A stretch of DNA of 64,000 bases from Undibacterium hunanense (GTDB taxonomy: Bacteria > Pseudomonadota > Gammaproteobacteria > Burkholderiales > Burkholderiaceae_D): the NCBI RefSeq assembly GCF_014284335.1, contig NZ_JACOGF010000004.1, forward strand, positions 186,001 through 250,000. Direction: 5' to 3'. Shown piece by piece: positions 39,192-47,602 of this stretch. Position 1 is the stretch's first letter. Each line of letters starts with the position of its first letter. Under the pieces are notes generated by a model, which saw only the letters and a list, made by a program, of their open reading frames with translations, had not been told where the DNA came from and made no database searches. The position numbers and the translations under genes are program-made.

Positions 39192-40940
39192 ATGCGTGCT
39201 ACACGATTTTTTATTTCCACACTGAAAGAAGCGCCTGCCGATGCCGAGATCGTCAGCCATAAACTGATGATGCGTGCAGGCATGATCAAACGCCTGGGTT
39301 CTGGCATTTACAACTACATGCCCATGGGCCTGCGCATTATTCGTAAAGTTGAAAACATTGTTCGTGAGGAAATGAATCGCGCCGGTGCGGTTGAAATGCT
39401 GATGCCAGTGATACAGCCCGCCGAATACTGGCAGGAAACCGGCCGCTGGGACAAGTTCGGCCCGCTGATGATGCGCGTGAAAGATCGCCATGGCCGTGAC
39501 TATGTGATACAGCCTACGTCGGAAGAAGTCATGACCGATGTCGCACGTACTGAAATTCGCTCTTACCGTCAGTTGCCGGTCAATTTTTATCACATCCAGA
39601 CCAAATTCCGTGATGAACGCCGTCCACGCTTTGGCCTGATGCGCAGCCGTGAATTCACCATGAAGGATGCGTATTCCTTTGACCGCGATCCGGCTGGCAT
39701 GCAGCAGTCATATCAACTGATGTATGACGCCTATACCCGTATTTTCCAGCGTCTGGGCCTGCAGTTCCGTGCCGTGGCGGCAGATAACGGTGATATCGGC
39801 GGTTCCGGCTCGCATGAATTCCACGTGATTGCTGAAACAGGTGAAGATGCGCTGGTGTATTGCCCAAGCTCTGATTATGCGGCCAATATGGAAGCTGCTG
39901 AAGGCGTGCCACTGCTGGCTGAGCGTGCAGCAGCCAAAGCTGAACTGAGCAAAACGGCCACACCCGGCAAGGCCAAATGCGAAGATGTCGCTGCCTTGCT
40001 CAACATTCCCTTGCAGCAGACCGTCAAATCCATCGTTCTGACTGTTGAAGATGAAGAAAAAGGCGAAGCTGGCAAACAACTGTGGCTGTTGCTGCTGCGT
40101 GGCGATCATGAATTGAATGAAGTCAAAACCGGCAAGATCCCTGGTCTGGCTAACTATCGCTTTGCCAGTGAATCTGAAATCATTGAATGGTTTGGTACGC
40201 CACCCGGTTATCTGGGCCCTATCAATACCAAAAAACCAGTCAGGATCGTGGCTGATCGCACTGTCGCCAATATGGCTGACTTTGTCTGCGGCGCGAATGA
40301 AGCGGACTTCCACTTTACCGGCGCTAACTGGGGTCGTGATATTCCTGAGCCGCAAGTTGCCGACATTCGCAATGTGGTGGCTGGCGACCCATCACCAGAT
40401 GGCAAGGGCGTACTGGCGATACAGCGCGGTATTGAAGTCGGCCATGTATTCCAGCTTGGTACCAGCTATTCGCAGGCAATGAAAGCGACTTTCCTGGATG
40501 AAAACGGCAAACCGCAATTGCTGCAAATGGGCTGCTATGGCATTGGCGTTACCCGTATTCTGGGTGCTGCGATAGAACAAAACTTCGATGACAAGGGCAT
40601 AGTCTGGCCTGCGTCGATTGCACCATTTGAAGTGGTCATCTGCCCTATGGGCATGGACCGCAGTGAAGCCGTCAAAACCGAGACAGAAGCGCTGTACCAG
40701 GCTTTGCTGGCAGCGGGTGTGGATGTCATTCTGGATGACCGTGGCGAACGTCCGGGCGCCATGTTTGCTGACTGGGAATTGATAGGCGTACCGCATCGCG
40801 TTGTCATTGGTGACCGTGGCCTGAAAGAAGGCAAGCTCGAATACCTGGGCCGCCGTGACAGCGAAGCCAGTAATGTGCCGGTGACAGAGATGCTGGCTTT
40901 CATACAGTCAAAACTGGCGGGAAATCAAGTCGCAGGATGA
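39192..40940 (+). CDS. proS: Prolyl-tRNA synthetase
   Basis: ProRS charges tRNA-Pro. The 582-residue product is the bacterial type: a class II catalytic core ([20 protein letters not shown], motif 2 [17 protein letters not shown]), an inserted editing domain at about residues 225-400 that clears Ala-tRNA-Pro, and the C-terminal anticodon domain. ATG at 39192 is chosen over an upstream start because MRATRFF is the family N-terminus. It overlaps the transglycosylase gene by 4 bases. Confidence 0.97.
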   Translation: MRATRFFISTLKEAPADAEIVSHKLMMRAGMIKRLGSGIYNYMPMGLRIIRKVENIVREEMNRAGAVEMLMPVIQPAEYWQETGRWDKFGPLMMRVKDRHGRDYVIQPTSEEVMTDVARTEIRSYRQLPVNFYHIQTKFRDERRPRFGLMRSREFTMKDAYSFDRDPAGMQQSYQLMYDAYTRIFQRLGLQFRAVAADNGDIGGSGSHEFHVIAETGEDALVYCPSSDYAANMEAAEGVPLLAERAAAKAELSKTATPGKAKCEDVAALLNIPLQQTVKSIVLTVEDEEKGEAGKQLWLLLLRGDHELNEVKTGKIPGLANYRFASESEIIEWFGTPPGYLGPINTKKPVRIVADRTVANMADFVCGANEADFHFTGANWGRDIPEPQVADIRNVVAGDPSPDGKGVLAIQRGIEVGHVFQLGTSYSQAMKATFLDENGKPQLLQMGCYGIGVTRILGAAIEQNFDDKGIVWPASIAPFEVVICPMGMDRSEAVKTETEALYQALLAAGVDVILDDRGERPGAMFADWELIGVPHRVVIGDRGLKEGKLEYLGRRDSEASNVPVTEMLAFIQSKLAGNQVAG

Positions 40941-41656
40941 GGTATTTTTTCTTGCGCTTTTGCGTATGGCGCAAAGGAAGTGCTGGCAATCGCCGTTCGC
41001 CTGGGCTGCATAGCCCCGGCAGGCGATGGATACAAACCATCGTCTGCCTGGCTACCTGCCTGCTTGTTTTTTCTGGATTGCCGGCCCAGGCCGGTAATCA
41101 GAAAGAAGAAGCGATGGCCGATGGCGTACGATTGGCGCTGGCCAAGGCTATTTCTGATTCGACGCCACCCAAGCCCACATTCAGCAATATAGAAGAACGT
41201 ATCAAATACCTTAACTGGCTGGGGGAAATGTCGTCGCGTCTGAAGCGTCGTATTCCCGACATGCAGACCCGCCGTGAATTACTTGAAGCGATCTGGTATG
41301 AATCCAAACGCGCCGGTCTTGATACCGCCATGGTCATGGGCCTGATACAGGTAGAGTCTGCTTTCCGTAAATATGCCACCTCGGTAGTGGGTGCACGCGG
41401 CTATATGCAGGTCATGCCTTTCTGGTCGCGTGTCATCGGTGACGGCGATGCCAAAAAATTGTTCCAGATGCAAACCAACCTGCGTTACGGCTGCTCCATC
41501 CTGCGCATGTATATAGACATGGAGAAGGGCGATCTCTATCTGGCCCTGGGCCGTTACAATGGCAGCCGTGGCCGCCCGGAATATCCCAAGGCCGTGCTGG
41601 CAAACTGGAAGAACTGGGAATTCAGCGGCGAAAGCGCATCGCAGCTCCGCAAGTAG
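40937..41656 (+). CDS. Lytic transglycosylase (SLT domain)
   Basis: A 239-residue exported enzyme that cleaves the glycan backbone of peptidoglycan with formation of 1,6-anhydroMurNAc. A basic N-terminus and hydrophobic segment (about 34-50, ending GLPAQA) form the signal. The SLT domain (about 110-230) has the catalytic Glu in GLIQVESAF, then [12 protein letters not shown] and [11 protein letters not shown]. It begins inside the proS stop (ATGA), so it is coupled to proS. Two membrane-anchored paralogues of unknown function follow. Confidence 0.9.
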   Translation: MRYFFLRFCVWRKGSAGNRRSPGLHSPGRRWIQTIVCLATCLLVFSGLPAQAGNQKEEAMADGVRLALAKAISDSTPPKPTFSNIEERIKYLNWLGEMSSRLKRRIPDMQTRRELLEAIWYESKRAGLDTAMVMGLIQVESAFRKYATSVVGARGYMQVMPFWSRVIGDGDAKKLFQMQTNLRYGCSILRMYIDMEKGDLYLALGRYNGSRGRPEYPKAVLANWKNWEFSGESASQLRK

Positions 41657-41755
41657 CGTATTGCGCTACGCTGAGTCTAGTCAAACAATCCCTTGGAATA
41701 ATGGCGGGCCAAGCCTGGCCTGTCATTTCACAATACGGTGATAACGCAGGCTGCT

Positions 41756-41809
41756 CATGTTACTCATGTTGCCCATGTCGTACATGTTGCTTACGTTGCT
41801 TATGTAGTT
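41756..41809 (+). repeat. Six degenerate 9-bp tandem repeats
   Basis: CATGTTACT, CATGTTGCC, CATGTCGTA, CATGTTGCT, TACGTTGCT and TATGTAGTT run head to tail without gaps. In the frame of the next gene they would encode a (H/Y)V(A/T/V) triplet repeat if translation began at the GTG at 41738. They lie just upstream of the more likely ATG at 41843. Confidence 0.85.
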
Positions 41810-41842
41810 GATGCCGATTATGTCGATACACCAGGGAAGCTC

Positions 41843-42547
41843 ATGCAGGCACTTTATTATCGCGAAGAAATTGCCAGTACAGGCTGGATGAAAGCACTCC
41901 AGTCACGCTGGCAAATGCTGGTCGCGGTAACACTTGCCCATCTCCTGCTTATTGCCCTGTGGCCCTCTGTGCGCATGCATAAAAGCGATAGTTTTATATC
42001 TCAGGCATTGTGGGTGAAAATGCTGGAAGTACCTGCACCGGCCAAATCCCGACAGGCGGAGCCGGCGTTAGTGCCAGCACCAGCACCAATACATAAGCTG
42101 CCGTTGCCAGCCAGAGCCTCGCCAGTCAGGCCCGTGCCAGCGGTGCAGACACCTGTCGCTGCAGTTGCTGCCAGCCCAGAAGTGAGCCCTGCTGCTCAAA
42201 CCAACGAGCCGCTCAGCCAGGCGATCACTCCGGAACTGGCAGGAGAGAATTCTGTCATCCTACAGCGCGATATCCGTTCCATCATCAAAGCGGTGGAGCG
42301 TGAAATGCCAAATCGCATACTGACCGATATCCGGCCAGAAAAATCCTCCATGGTCGCATTTGCCATCAATGTTGCAGCCGCAGCGCGTCCACGTGGTACA
42401 AGCTATAAAAATATAGTCATGGCTGACGGTACTGCCATGACCAAGGTCACGACATCTGCCGGTTCGTATTGCGTGATTGGTGCCAAGCCAGGCGCGGATA
42501 TCAGCAAGGCACCAGGTATACGAACTGTCAGTTGCGGCAGCTATTGA
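41843..42547 (+). CDS. Membrane-anchored protein of unknown family (paralogue A)
   Basis: A 234-residue protein I cannot assign to a family. The topology is TonB-like: a short cytoplasmic N-terminus, one membrane helix (about 23-40, MLVAVTLAHLLLIALWP), a Pro/Ala-rich periplasmic linker (about 60-130) and a C-terminal domain. Its end, DGTAMTKVTTSAGSYC then KPG then VSCG, matches the downstream gene, so the two are tandem paralogues. Two C-terminal cysteines could form a disulfide. ATG at 41843 has GGGAAG upstream; a GTG at 41738 would add 35 residues of repeat. Confidence 0.75.
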   Translation: MQALYYREEIASTGWMKALQSRWQMLVAVTLAHLLLIALWPSVRMHKSDSFISQALWVKMLEVPAPAKSRQAEPALVPAPAPIHKLPLPARASPVRPVPAVQTPVAAVAASPEVSPAAQTNEPLSQAITPELAGENSVILQRDIRSIIKAVEREMPNRILTDIRPEKSSMVAFAINVAAAARPRGTSYKNIVMADGTAMTKVTTSAGSYCVIGAKPGADISKAPGIRTVSCGSY

Positions 42548-42617
42548 TGGTTTCAGGATATCGCAGTGAACACGCAAATACCCTGTTAGACAGCTCAAGG
42601 CAAATCGGAGGATAGCA

Positions 42618-43295
42618 ATGCTGGTACTGGTACCTGATTATCGCAACAACACCAGGCATGCTGGCTGGCAGATACTGCTGGCAGTGTTGTTCTTGCATGC
42701 CGGTCTGTATTTGTTGTGGCCATTGCTAAAGACCGGCTTGAATGAAGAGAAAATCAGCGCAGGTAGCCTGATTTTCCTGGATCTACCCATAGTAGCCAAA
42801 CCATCAGTGCAAGAACCGGATAAAAAGGAGGCGCAGAGAACGGCACAGCCCCGGTCTGTCTCTGCACCGCCAGCCAACGATCACCCAAGGACAGCCACAG
42901 AAAACACGCCTGAGCCTGTAAGCCCGGATATCGGTGTAGCGCCAGAGCCTCAAGCTCATCCCCAGCCGAACTCTCAGCCGAATTTTCAGTCCAATGCCAG
43001 CATTAACCGCGACGTAGGGGAAGTCTTCAAGGGGCTGAAAAAGGATTTCCAGGAGCGTGAACGCTTCGCCAGCAAAGCAAACGTCGATCCGATTGCGAAG
43101 ATGGGCGAGCGCATTGCCCTGTCAGGCACGGTCAATCGCGTGGGCGTCAAGCATGAAGTGCATATACTGGGCGATGGCCGCCCGGTATCGAAAGTCATCA
43201 CCCCTTTCGGCACCTATTGCATACTGCACCGCAAGCCGGGCGAGATCATAGGCAATGAACTGGCGACTGTGCCGGTTACCTGCGGGAATTTGTGA
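42618..43295 (+). CDS. Membrane-anchored protein of unknown family (paralogue B)
   Basis: A 225-residue paralogue of the preceding gene, separated by 70 bases. One membrane helix (about 16-36) is followed by a Pro/Gln/Asn-rich linker (about 65-120) and a C-terminal domain. The shared signature is DGRPVSKVITPFGTYC, KPG, then VTCG, with the two cysteines in the same relative places as in paralogue A. Both also share an amphipathic stretch before it (IRSIIKAVERE against VFKGLKKDFQERE). It has an AGGATAG-type ribosome site and a terminator 95 bases downstream. Function unknown; an envelope role is inferred from topology and the upstream transglycosylase. Confidence 0.75.
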   Translation: MLVLVPDYRNNTRHAGWQILLAVLFLHAGLYLLWPLLKTGLNEEKISAGSLIFLDLPIVAKPSVQEPDKKEAQRTAQPRSVSAPPANDHPRTATENTPEPVSPDIGVAPEPQAHPQPNSQPNFQSNASINRDVGEVFKGLKKDFQERERFASKANVDPIAKMGERIALSGTVNRVGVKHEVHILGDGRPVSKVITPFGTYCILHRKPGEIIGNELATVPVTCGNL

Positions 43296-43390
43296 TTGGT
43301 GGGTGGAAGCCGGGAGTGACTCAGTAGTAAGCCAACATTAAGCCAACAGCAGGCCAGCAATAAGCCACAGTAAAGCTGCCACAAGAAACA

Positions 43391-43417
43391 AAAATGCCCG
43401 CGCGATGCGGGCATTTT
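43391..43417. terminator. Terminator between paralogue B and the SWIB gene
   Basis: AAAATGCCCGC pairs perfectly with GCGGGCATTTT around a 5-base loop. The A-tract and T-tract make it usable on both strands, between convergent genes. Confidence 0.88.
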
Positions 43418-43485
43418 CGTTTGGGATGGGACTGAATGCTTCCCTTTAAGTCTCCCAAAGCAACTTCGGAATCTGCTGCTAAAAA

Positions 43486-43893
43486 TCAGGACAGATGACC
43501 GGAAATGAGTTTAGTCATTTCAAACATGGACACTTGTTTCTTGCCACCGAAGACGGCTTTCAACTTGTCATCCGCGTTGATGTTGCGTTTGTTTGCTTCA
43601 TCTTGCAGTTTGTGTTTCTTGATGTATTCCCATACTTTTTTAGTGACTTCAGTACGAGGAATTGCTGCTGCACCGATGACTGCTGCCAGAACTGGAGAGA
43701 TAGTCATAGGTTTCATGAACGCTGCATTTGGCTTGCGCGCTGCTGCTGGCTTGGCTGCTGCAACCTTTTTAGGAGCGGCTGCTTTCACTGCTGGTTTAGC
43801 GGCTGCTGCTTTTGGAGCTGCTGCTTTCGCTGCTGGTTTAGCCGCTGGTTTGGCTGCCGGTTTTGCTGCTGGTTTCTTTGGTGCTGTTGCCAT
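43486..43893 (-). CDS. SWIB domain protein with histone-like tail
   Basis: A 135-residue protein. Residues 1-55 are a lysine/alanine/proline-rich tail (KPAAK repeats) like eukaryotic H1 and bacterial H1-like proteins. Residues 58-135 form a SWIB/MDM2-type domain (MTISPVLAAVIG, then RTEVTKKVWEYIKKHKLQD, DDKLKAVFG, SMFEMTKLISGHL). It probably binds DNA and bends or compacts the nucleoid; SWIB proteins also occur in chlamydiae. It follows the ffh terminator, and an AGGAGG-like ribosome site lies just before the start. Confidence 0.88.
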   Translation of the reverse strand: MATAPKKPAAKPAAKPAAKPAAKAAAPKAAAAKPAVKAAAPKKVAAAKPAAARKPNAAFMKPMTISPVLAAVIGAAAIPRTEVTKKVWEYIKKHKLQDEANKRNINADDKLKAVFGGKKQVSMFEMTKLISGHLS

Positions 43894-44065
43894 AAATAGC
43901 CTCCTTCACAAATTTCGTGGACGGAGCTTTGATCGTTTTGAAAAGCTCCTGCATTGCGTCACTTCACGCATCGCTAATAGTGGTGCGGTTTTTACAGGGA
44001 CGCAAGTGTTTTTTGCTGGTTTTTGTCGAAAAAGTGCAGGAATTTGCCTGTCGTTGGATTTACGC

Positions 44066-44110
44066 CTAAAAAAAAGCCGGATAAGCGCCATTTTGGCTGC
44101 TATCCGGCTT
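44066..44110 (-). terminator. Terminator after ffh
   Basis: Read on the minus strand, AAGCCGGATA pairs with TATCCGGCTT, with extra inner GC pairs, and runs into a T8 tract. It lies 30 bases past the ffh stop and upstream of the SWIB gene. Confidence 0.88.
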
Positions 44111-44139
44111 CTTTCTTCAGAGGGAAACGCAGAGTGAAA

Positions 44140-45507
44140 TCAACGTTTTCCTGGCATCATTCCCTTCATGCCGCGCAACATTTTCATCATGCCACCGCCA
44201 CGCAATTTCTTCATCATGGATTGCATCTGATCAAACTGGGTCAGCATGCGATTGACTTCCTGTATCTGTACACCGGCACCGGCAGCGATACGACGCTTGC
44301 GCGATGCCTTGATCAATTCCGGTTTGGCTCTTTCCTGCGGAGTCATGGAATTGATCATGCCTTCCATGCGGCGCACCTGTTTTTCAGCCTGGTCCATATT
44401 CGCGCCGCTGGCGGCCTGTTGCATCTGGGCCGGCAGCTTGTCCATCAGGTTGGACAAGCCACCCATGTTCTTCATCTGCGAAATTTGCAGTTTGAAGTCA
44501 TTCATATCGAATTTGCCGCCATCCTTGAGCTTGTGTGCCAGATTCTGGGCGGCAGCCACATCCATGCCTTTTTGGGCGGATTCAACCAGGGCCAGGATGT
44601 CACCCATGCCCAGGATACGATTCGCCATGCGGGTGGCATCGAAAGATTCCAGGCCGTCGAGTTTTTCCGCCACACCGACAAACTTGATCGGCTTGCCGGT
44701 GATATGACGTACCGACAAGGCTGCACCACCGCGTGCGTCACCGTCCAGCTTGGTCAATACCACGCCCGTCAAAGGCAGGGCATCGTTAAAGGCTTTGGCG
44801 GTATTGACGGCATCCTGACCCAGCATGGCATCAACCACGAACAGGGTTTCTATGGGATTGACGGCGGCGTGAACGGCCGCAATCTCTTGCATCATCGCTT
44901 CATCTATACCCAGACGGCCAGCGGTATCAATGATCAGTACATCGTGATAGTGCTTTTTGGCGTAGTCGAGGGCGGCCAGAGCAATATCAACTGGTTTGTC
45001 CGTCGGCAGGGATGGAAAAAAGTCGGCACCGACCTGCGATGTCACCGTCTGCAACTGGCCTATCGCAGCAGGACGGTAAACGTCGGCAGAAACGGTTAAT
45101 ACCTTTTTCTTTTTTTGCTCTTTCAGATATTTCGCCAGTTTACCAACGGTCGTGGTTTTACCGGCACCCTGCAAACCAGCCATCAGGATAATCGCCGGTG
45201 GCTGGCAGGCGAAGCTCAGTTGCGAAGCATCTTCACCCAGATCGGCACCCATCAGGGTTGCCAGCTCTTTCTGGACTACACCAACCAGGGCCTGGCCCGG
45301 GGTCAGGGAAGAAATCACTTCTTCGCCCATGGCTTTTTCTTTGACGCGGGCGATCAGTTCACGTACGGCGGGCAGGGCAACGTCGGCTTCCAGTAAGGCC
45401 ATGCGTACTTCGCGCAGCATGTCGGCAGTATTGGATTCGGTCAGGCGGGCTTCGCCGCGCATGGTCTTGACGACTTTGGCAAGGCGCTGGGTAAGGTTAT
45501 CGAGCAT
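44140..45507 (-). CDS. ffh: Signal recognition particle protein Ffh
   Basis: Ffh binds 4.5S RNA and signal sequences of membrane proteins and docks with FtsY. The 455-residue product has the N domain, the G domain (GLQGAGKTTTVGKLA, DTAGRLGIDEAMM, TKLDGDARGG), and the Met-rich M domain ending MLRGMKGMMPGKR. In most Beta- and Gammaproteobacteria the neighbour on this side is ypjD. Here that gene lies more than 8 kb away, past an accessory block. Confidence 0.97.
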   Translation of the reverse strand: MLDNLTQRLAKVVKTMRGEARLTESNTADMLREVRMALLEADVALPAVRELIARVKEKAMGEEVISSLTPGQALVGVVQKELATLMGADLGEDASQLSFACQPPAIILMAGLQGAGKTTTVGKLAKYLKEQKKKKVLTVSADVYRPAAIGQLQTVTSQVGADFFPSLPTDKPVDIALAALDYAKKHYHDVLIIDTAGRLGIDEAMMQEIAAVHAAVNPIETLFVVDAMLGQDAVNTAKAFNDALPLTGVVLTKLDGDARGGAALSVRHITGKPIKFVGVAEKLDGLESFDATRMANRILGMGDILALVESAQKGMDVAAAQNLAHKLKDGGKFDMNDFKLQISQMKNMGGLSNLMDKLPAQMQQAASGANMDQAEKQVRRMEGMINSMTPQERAKPELIKASRKRRIAAGAGVQIQEVNRMLTQFDQMQSMMKKLRGGGMMKMLRGMKGMMPGKR

Positions 45508-45768
45508 GTTTGCTTAAAGAATCTTGAATAAAAATCAATGAAATGCGATGGCCTGCTACAGTTCGCTTATATCTTTATCAAGATATAAGGATGGCTATCG
45601 CAATAGCAAGGCAGTGTTACAAGACAGTGTTTATCAGCGCAAGCAGCGCTACAATGGCCATGCTTTATTGTGACAGCCTGCAAGACAGGCAAGAATAAAC
45701 GGGCATTTTACCTGATCATCAAGACGGACTCAGGCATTTCGCTTTATGGCAGTGACGGTAAAATTTAA
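45508..45768. other. Intergenic region upstream of ffh
   Basis: No gene recognised. It must hold the ffh promoter on the minus strand. A perfect 10-base stem, CTTATATCTT-TATC-AAGATATAAG, lies at 45566-45589; it has no T-run and may be an operator or transcript feature. Confidence 0.5.
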
Positions 45769-45788
45769 AATTCTGGATTTCCAGAATT
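45769..45788. promoter_or_regulatory. Palindrome AATTCTGGA/TCCAGAATT
   Basis: Nine-base arms around TT form a perfect palindrome containing TTCTGG-ATTT-CCAGAA. The same half-sites with a 6-base spacer recur at 47472-47489 before the next solute-binding-protein gene. It lies about 140 bases upstream of a possible sigma-54 promoter, an enhancer-like position. Confidence 0.55.
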
Positions 45789-45892
45789 ATTTAATGGGTT
45801 TTGTGCGGTTTTTCGCACACATGCGTAAAACTACGGATGTATTTCCTTATGGACAGGAGTTAAATCCGGTAGACAGCCCTCATTCCGTCGCT

Positions 45893-45908
45893 TGGTATGA
45901 AGTCTGCT
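45893..45908 (+). promoter_or_regulatory. Possible sigma-54 promoter upstream of the LivK-like gene
   Basis: TGGTATGAAGTCTGCT keeps GG-N10-GC and matches 9 of 12 consensus positions. Its last base is the first base of the 270-bp inverted-repeat element, so a transcript starting here would begin inside the element. GG-N10-GC alone is frequent by chance, so this is tentative. Confidence 0.35.
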
Positions 45909-46177
45909 AGAACTCATTTCATAAATAGGAGTGAGTGCGAACAAGACGATTTGGGATGTAGTGCAAGGCGTGACGCGCAGCTAAGGCTGGTGCCTTAGCA
46001 AGCGGCACAACGCTGCAATACGCCCAAATCGTCAGTTCCCGAAGGGTTTGCCTCATAACGCGTGCTGGACTGCGTTGGACTCGTTGTCAATAGGCCCACT
46101 ATTGACTGCCTCGTCCGCCTTGCCAGCCCGCGTTATGAGGCAAACGCATCTCGCTCCTATTTATGAAATGAGTTCTA
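45908..46177. mobile_element. MITE-like element with perfect 24-bp terminal inverted repeats
   Basis: The ends, TAGAACTCATTTCATAAATA and 4 more bases (45908-45931) and their exact complement (46154-46177), form perfect 24-bp terminal repeats. Nested inside are GTTTGCCTCATAACGCG... against its complement (46046-46068 / 46123-46145, 22 of 23 matching), a GACGATTTGGG/CCCAAATCGTC pair, CTAAGGC-TGGT-GCCTTAG and TCAATAG-GCCCA-CTATTGA. There is no ORF, so it is non-autonomous. A single-stranded copy would fold into a multi-armed structure. Confidence 0.75.
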
Positions 46178-46222
46178 AATAAGAGCGCACTAAAATAGCT
46201 GCTCATCAATCAGGAGACAAAC

Positions 46223-47383
46223 ATGAAACCACTTCAACGCGTGTGGCATTTGCCGCGCGCCCTTGGCTTTTGCGCCCTTGTCCTCATTCCCGGCCTGTTC
46301 CCCGCAGTATCCCAGGCGGAAGAGGGAGTGACTGATTCCACCATATTGATAGGGCAGACTGTTGGCCTGACCGGTCAGATTGCCGGTCCCGTCAAAGAGA
46401 TGAATGCGGGTGCTGCCGCCTATATATCCCAGATCAATAAAGCCGGTGGTATCAATGGCCGCAAAATTGAGTTGCGCATCTTGGATGATCAGTTTGATCC
46501 GGCCATTGCTGCTGCCAATGCCGAAACCCTGGTCAAAAAAGAGCATGTCTTTGCCCTGTTTCAAAGCCGTGGCACGCCCCATACCCAGGCGATTCTGCCG
46601 GTACTTGCTGCCAATAAAATCCCCTTGATCGCACCAAGCACCGGTGCGGCTGTGTTTCACGCGCCGACGAATCGCTACCTGTTCAATGTGCGCGCAAAAT
46701 ACCAGGATGAAGTCAAAAAAGCGGTGGAGCAGTTTTCCACCATAGGTTTGAAGGATATCGGCATTGTCCATGTCGACGATACGTTTGGTGGGGATGGCCT
46801 GGCCGGTTTTTCTGCTGCCATGAGCAATTTCAAGATGCAACCCTCGGTCGTCGCCAAGTACGACCGGGCCAAGCCGGATGTTGCCAGGGCTGTGGATGAG
46901 GTGATGAAATCGCCAGCCAAGGCACTGGTGATAGTCGGCTCTGCTACCACCGTGTCGGAAATCATACGTGGGCTGCGGGCCAAAGGCAGCGTTATACAGA
47001 TCATGACGCTCTCGAATAATGCATCGCAATCGTTTATTGATTCGCTGGGGCCGGCGGCCACGGGTATCATGGTGTCGCAGATCATGCCTGCACCACATCT
47101 GGTATCAAGCATACTGGGGCAAGAGTTCAAGTCTATTGCCAAAGAGCATGGCGTGACCGCCTCATATGCAGCGATGGAGGGCTTTGTCTCTGCCAAAGTG
47201 CTGGTGGAAGGATTGCGCCGTAGTGGCAAGACACTGACCCGTGAAGGTTTGGTGCGGGCACTGGAAAGCATGCACAAGATAGATCTTGGCGGTGTGACTG
47301 TCACGTATAGCGAGCGCGACCATAGCGGCAGCGAATTTGTCGAATTGACGATGATAGGCCGCGACGGCAAATTTGTACGCTAG
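46223..47383 (+). CDS. ABC transporter substrate-binding protein, LivK-like
   Basis: A 386-residue periplasmic binding protein of the branched-chain-amino-acid/amide type (Peripla_BP_6). A signal peptide ends at about residue 33 (AVSQA-EEG). The mature part opens ILIGQTVGLTGQIAGPVKEMNAGAAAYISQIN, followed by GRKIELRILDDQFDP, typical of the family. No matching permease or ATPase is adjacent; the next ABC genes belong to a different class. It may act as an orphan binding protein or a co-sensor. CAGGAGAC is the ribosome site. A MITE-like element separates it from a candidate promoter. Confidence 0.88.
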   Translation: MKPLQRVWHLPRALGFCALVLIPGLFPAVSQAEEGVTDSTILIGQTVGLTGQIAGPVKEMNAGAAAYISQINKAGGINGRKIELRILDDQFDPAIAAANAETLVKKEHVFALFQSRGTPHTQAILPVLAANKIPLIAPSTGAAVFHAPTNRYLFNVRAKYQDEVKKAVEQFSTIGLKDIGIVHVDDTFGGDGLAGFSAAMSNFKMQPSVVAKYDRAKPDVARAVDEVMKSPAKALVIVGSATTVSEIIRGLRAKGSVIQIMTLSNNASQSFIDSLGPAATGIMVSQIMPAPHLVSSILGQEFKSIAKEHGVTASYAAMEGFVSAKVLVEGLRRSGKTLTREGLVRALESMHKIDLGGVTVTYSERDHSGSEFVELTMIGRDGKFVR

Positions 47384-47471
47384 GCAAATTGTGGAGACGG
47401 TATATTTTGCGTGGCAGACAATGCGAAAACACCGACAAACACCATCCGGCTATCCGGAACTTCGCACGGGC

Positions 47472-47489
47472 TTCTGGCCTGCACCAGAA
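47472..47489. promoter_or_regulatory. TTCTGG-N6-CCAGAA palindrome
   Basis: Perfect 6-base arms around CCTGCA, centred about 75 bases upstream of the predicted sigma-54 start site. The half-site matches the palindrome at 45769-45788. It is a candidate binding site for the DctD-like regulator encoded downstream. Confidence 0.5.
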
Positions 47490-47529
47490 AAAATTGAATA
47501 AAATCAGTTGTTTACCTTGCGTTATAAGC

Positions 47530-47545
47530 TGGCACAATATCTGCT
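47530..47545 (+). promoter_or_regulatory. Probable sigma-54 promoter of the ABC operon
   Basis: TGGCACAATATCTGCT matches 10 of 12 positions of TGGCACG-N4-TTGCW, with correct GG-N10-GC spacing. Transcription should start near 47556, 47 bases before the first gene of the ABC operon. The block also encodes a sigma-54-type response regulator. Confidence 0.6.
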
Positions 47546-47602
47546 ATTCATGTTGAGTAAGTAAAAATCAAATCAGAAATCCACCATTTCAAGGAGACAA
47601 AG

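Noticed and set aside
44023-45099. 358-residue plus-strand ORF opposite ffh
   Set aside because: Antisense to a complete and well-conserved ffh; the His-, Gln- and Phe-rich composition is typical of a reverse frame.
45908-46177. Tandem hairpins read as a CRISPR array or a structural RNA gene
   Set aside because: The repeats are inverted and nested rather than direct with spacers, and the perfect terminal repeats fit a MITE-like element better.
47398-47440. TGGCAGACAATGC as a sigma-54 promoter
   Set aside because: The GG to GC spacing is 8, not 10, so it cannot be a -24/-12 element; the site at 47530 is correctly spaced.
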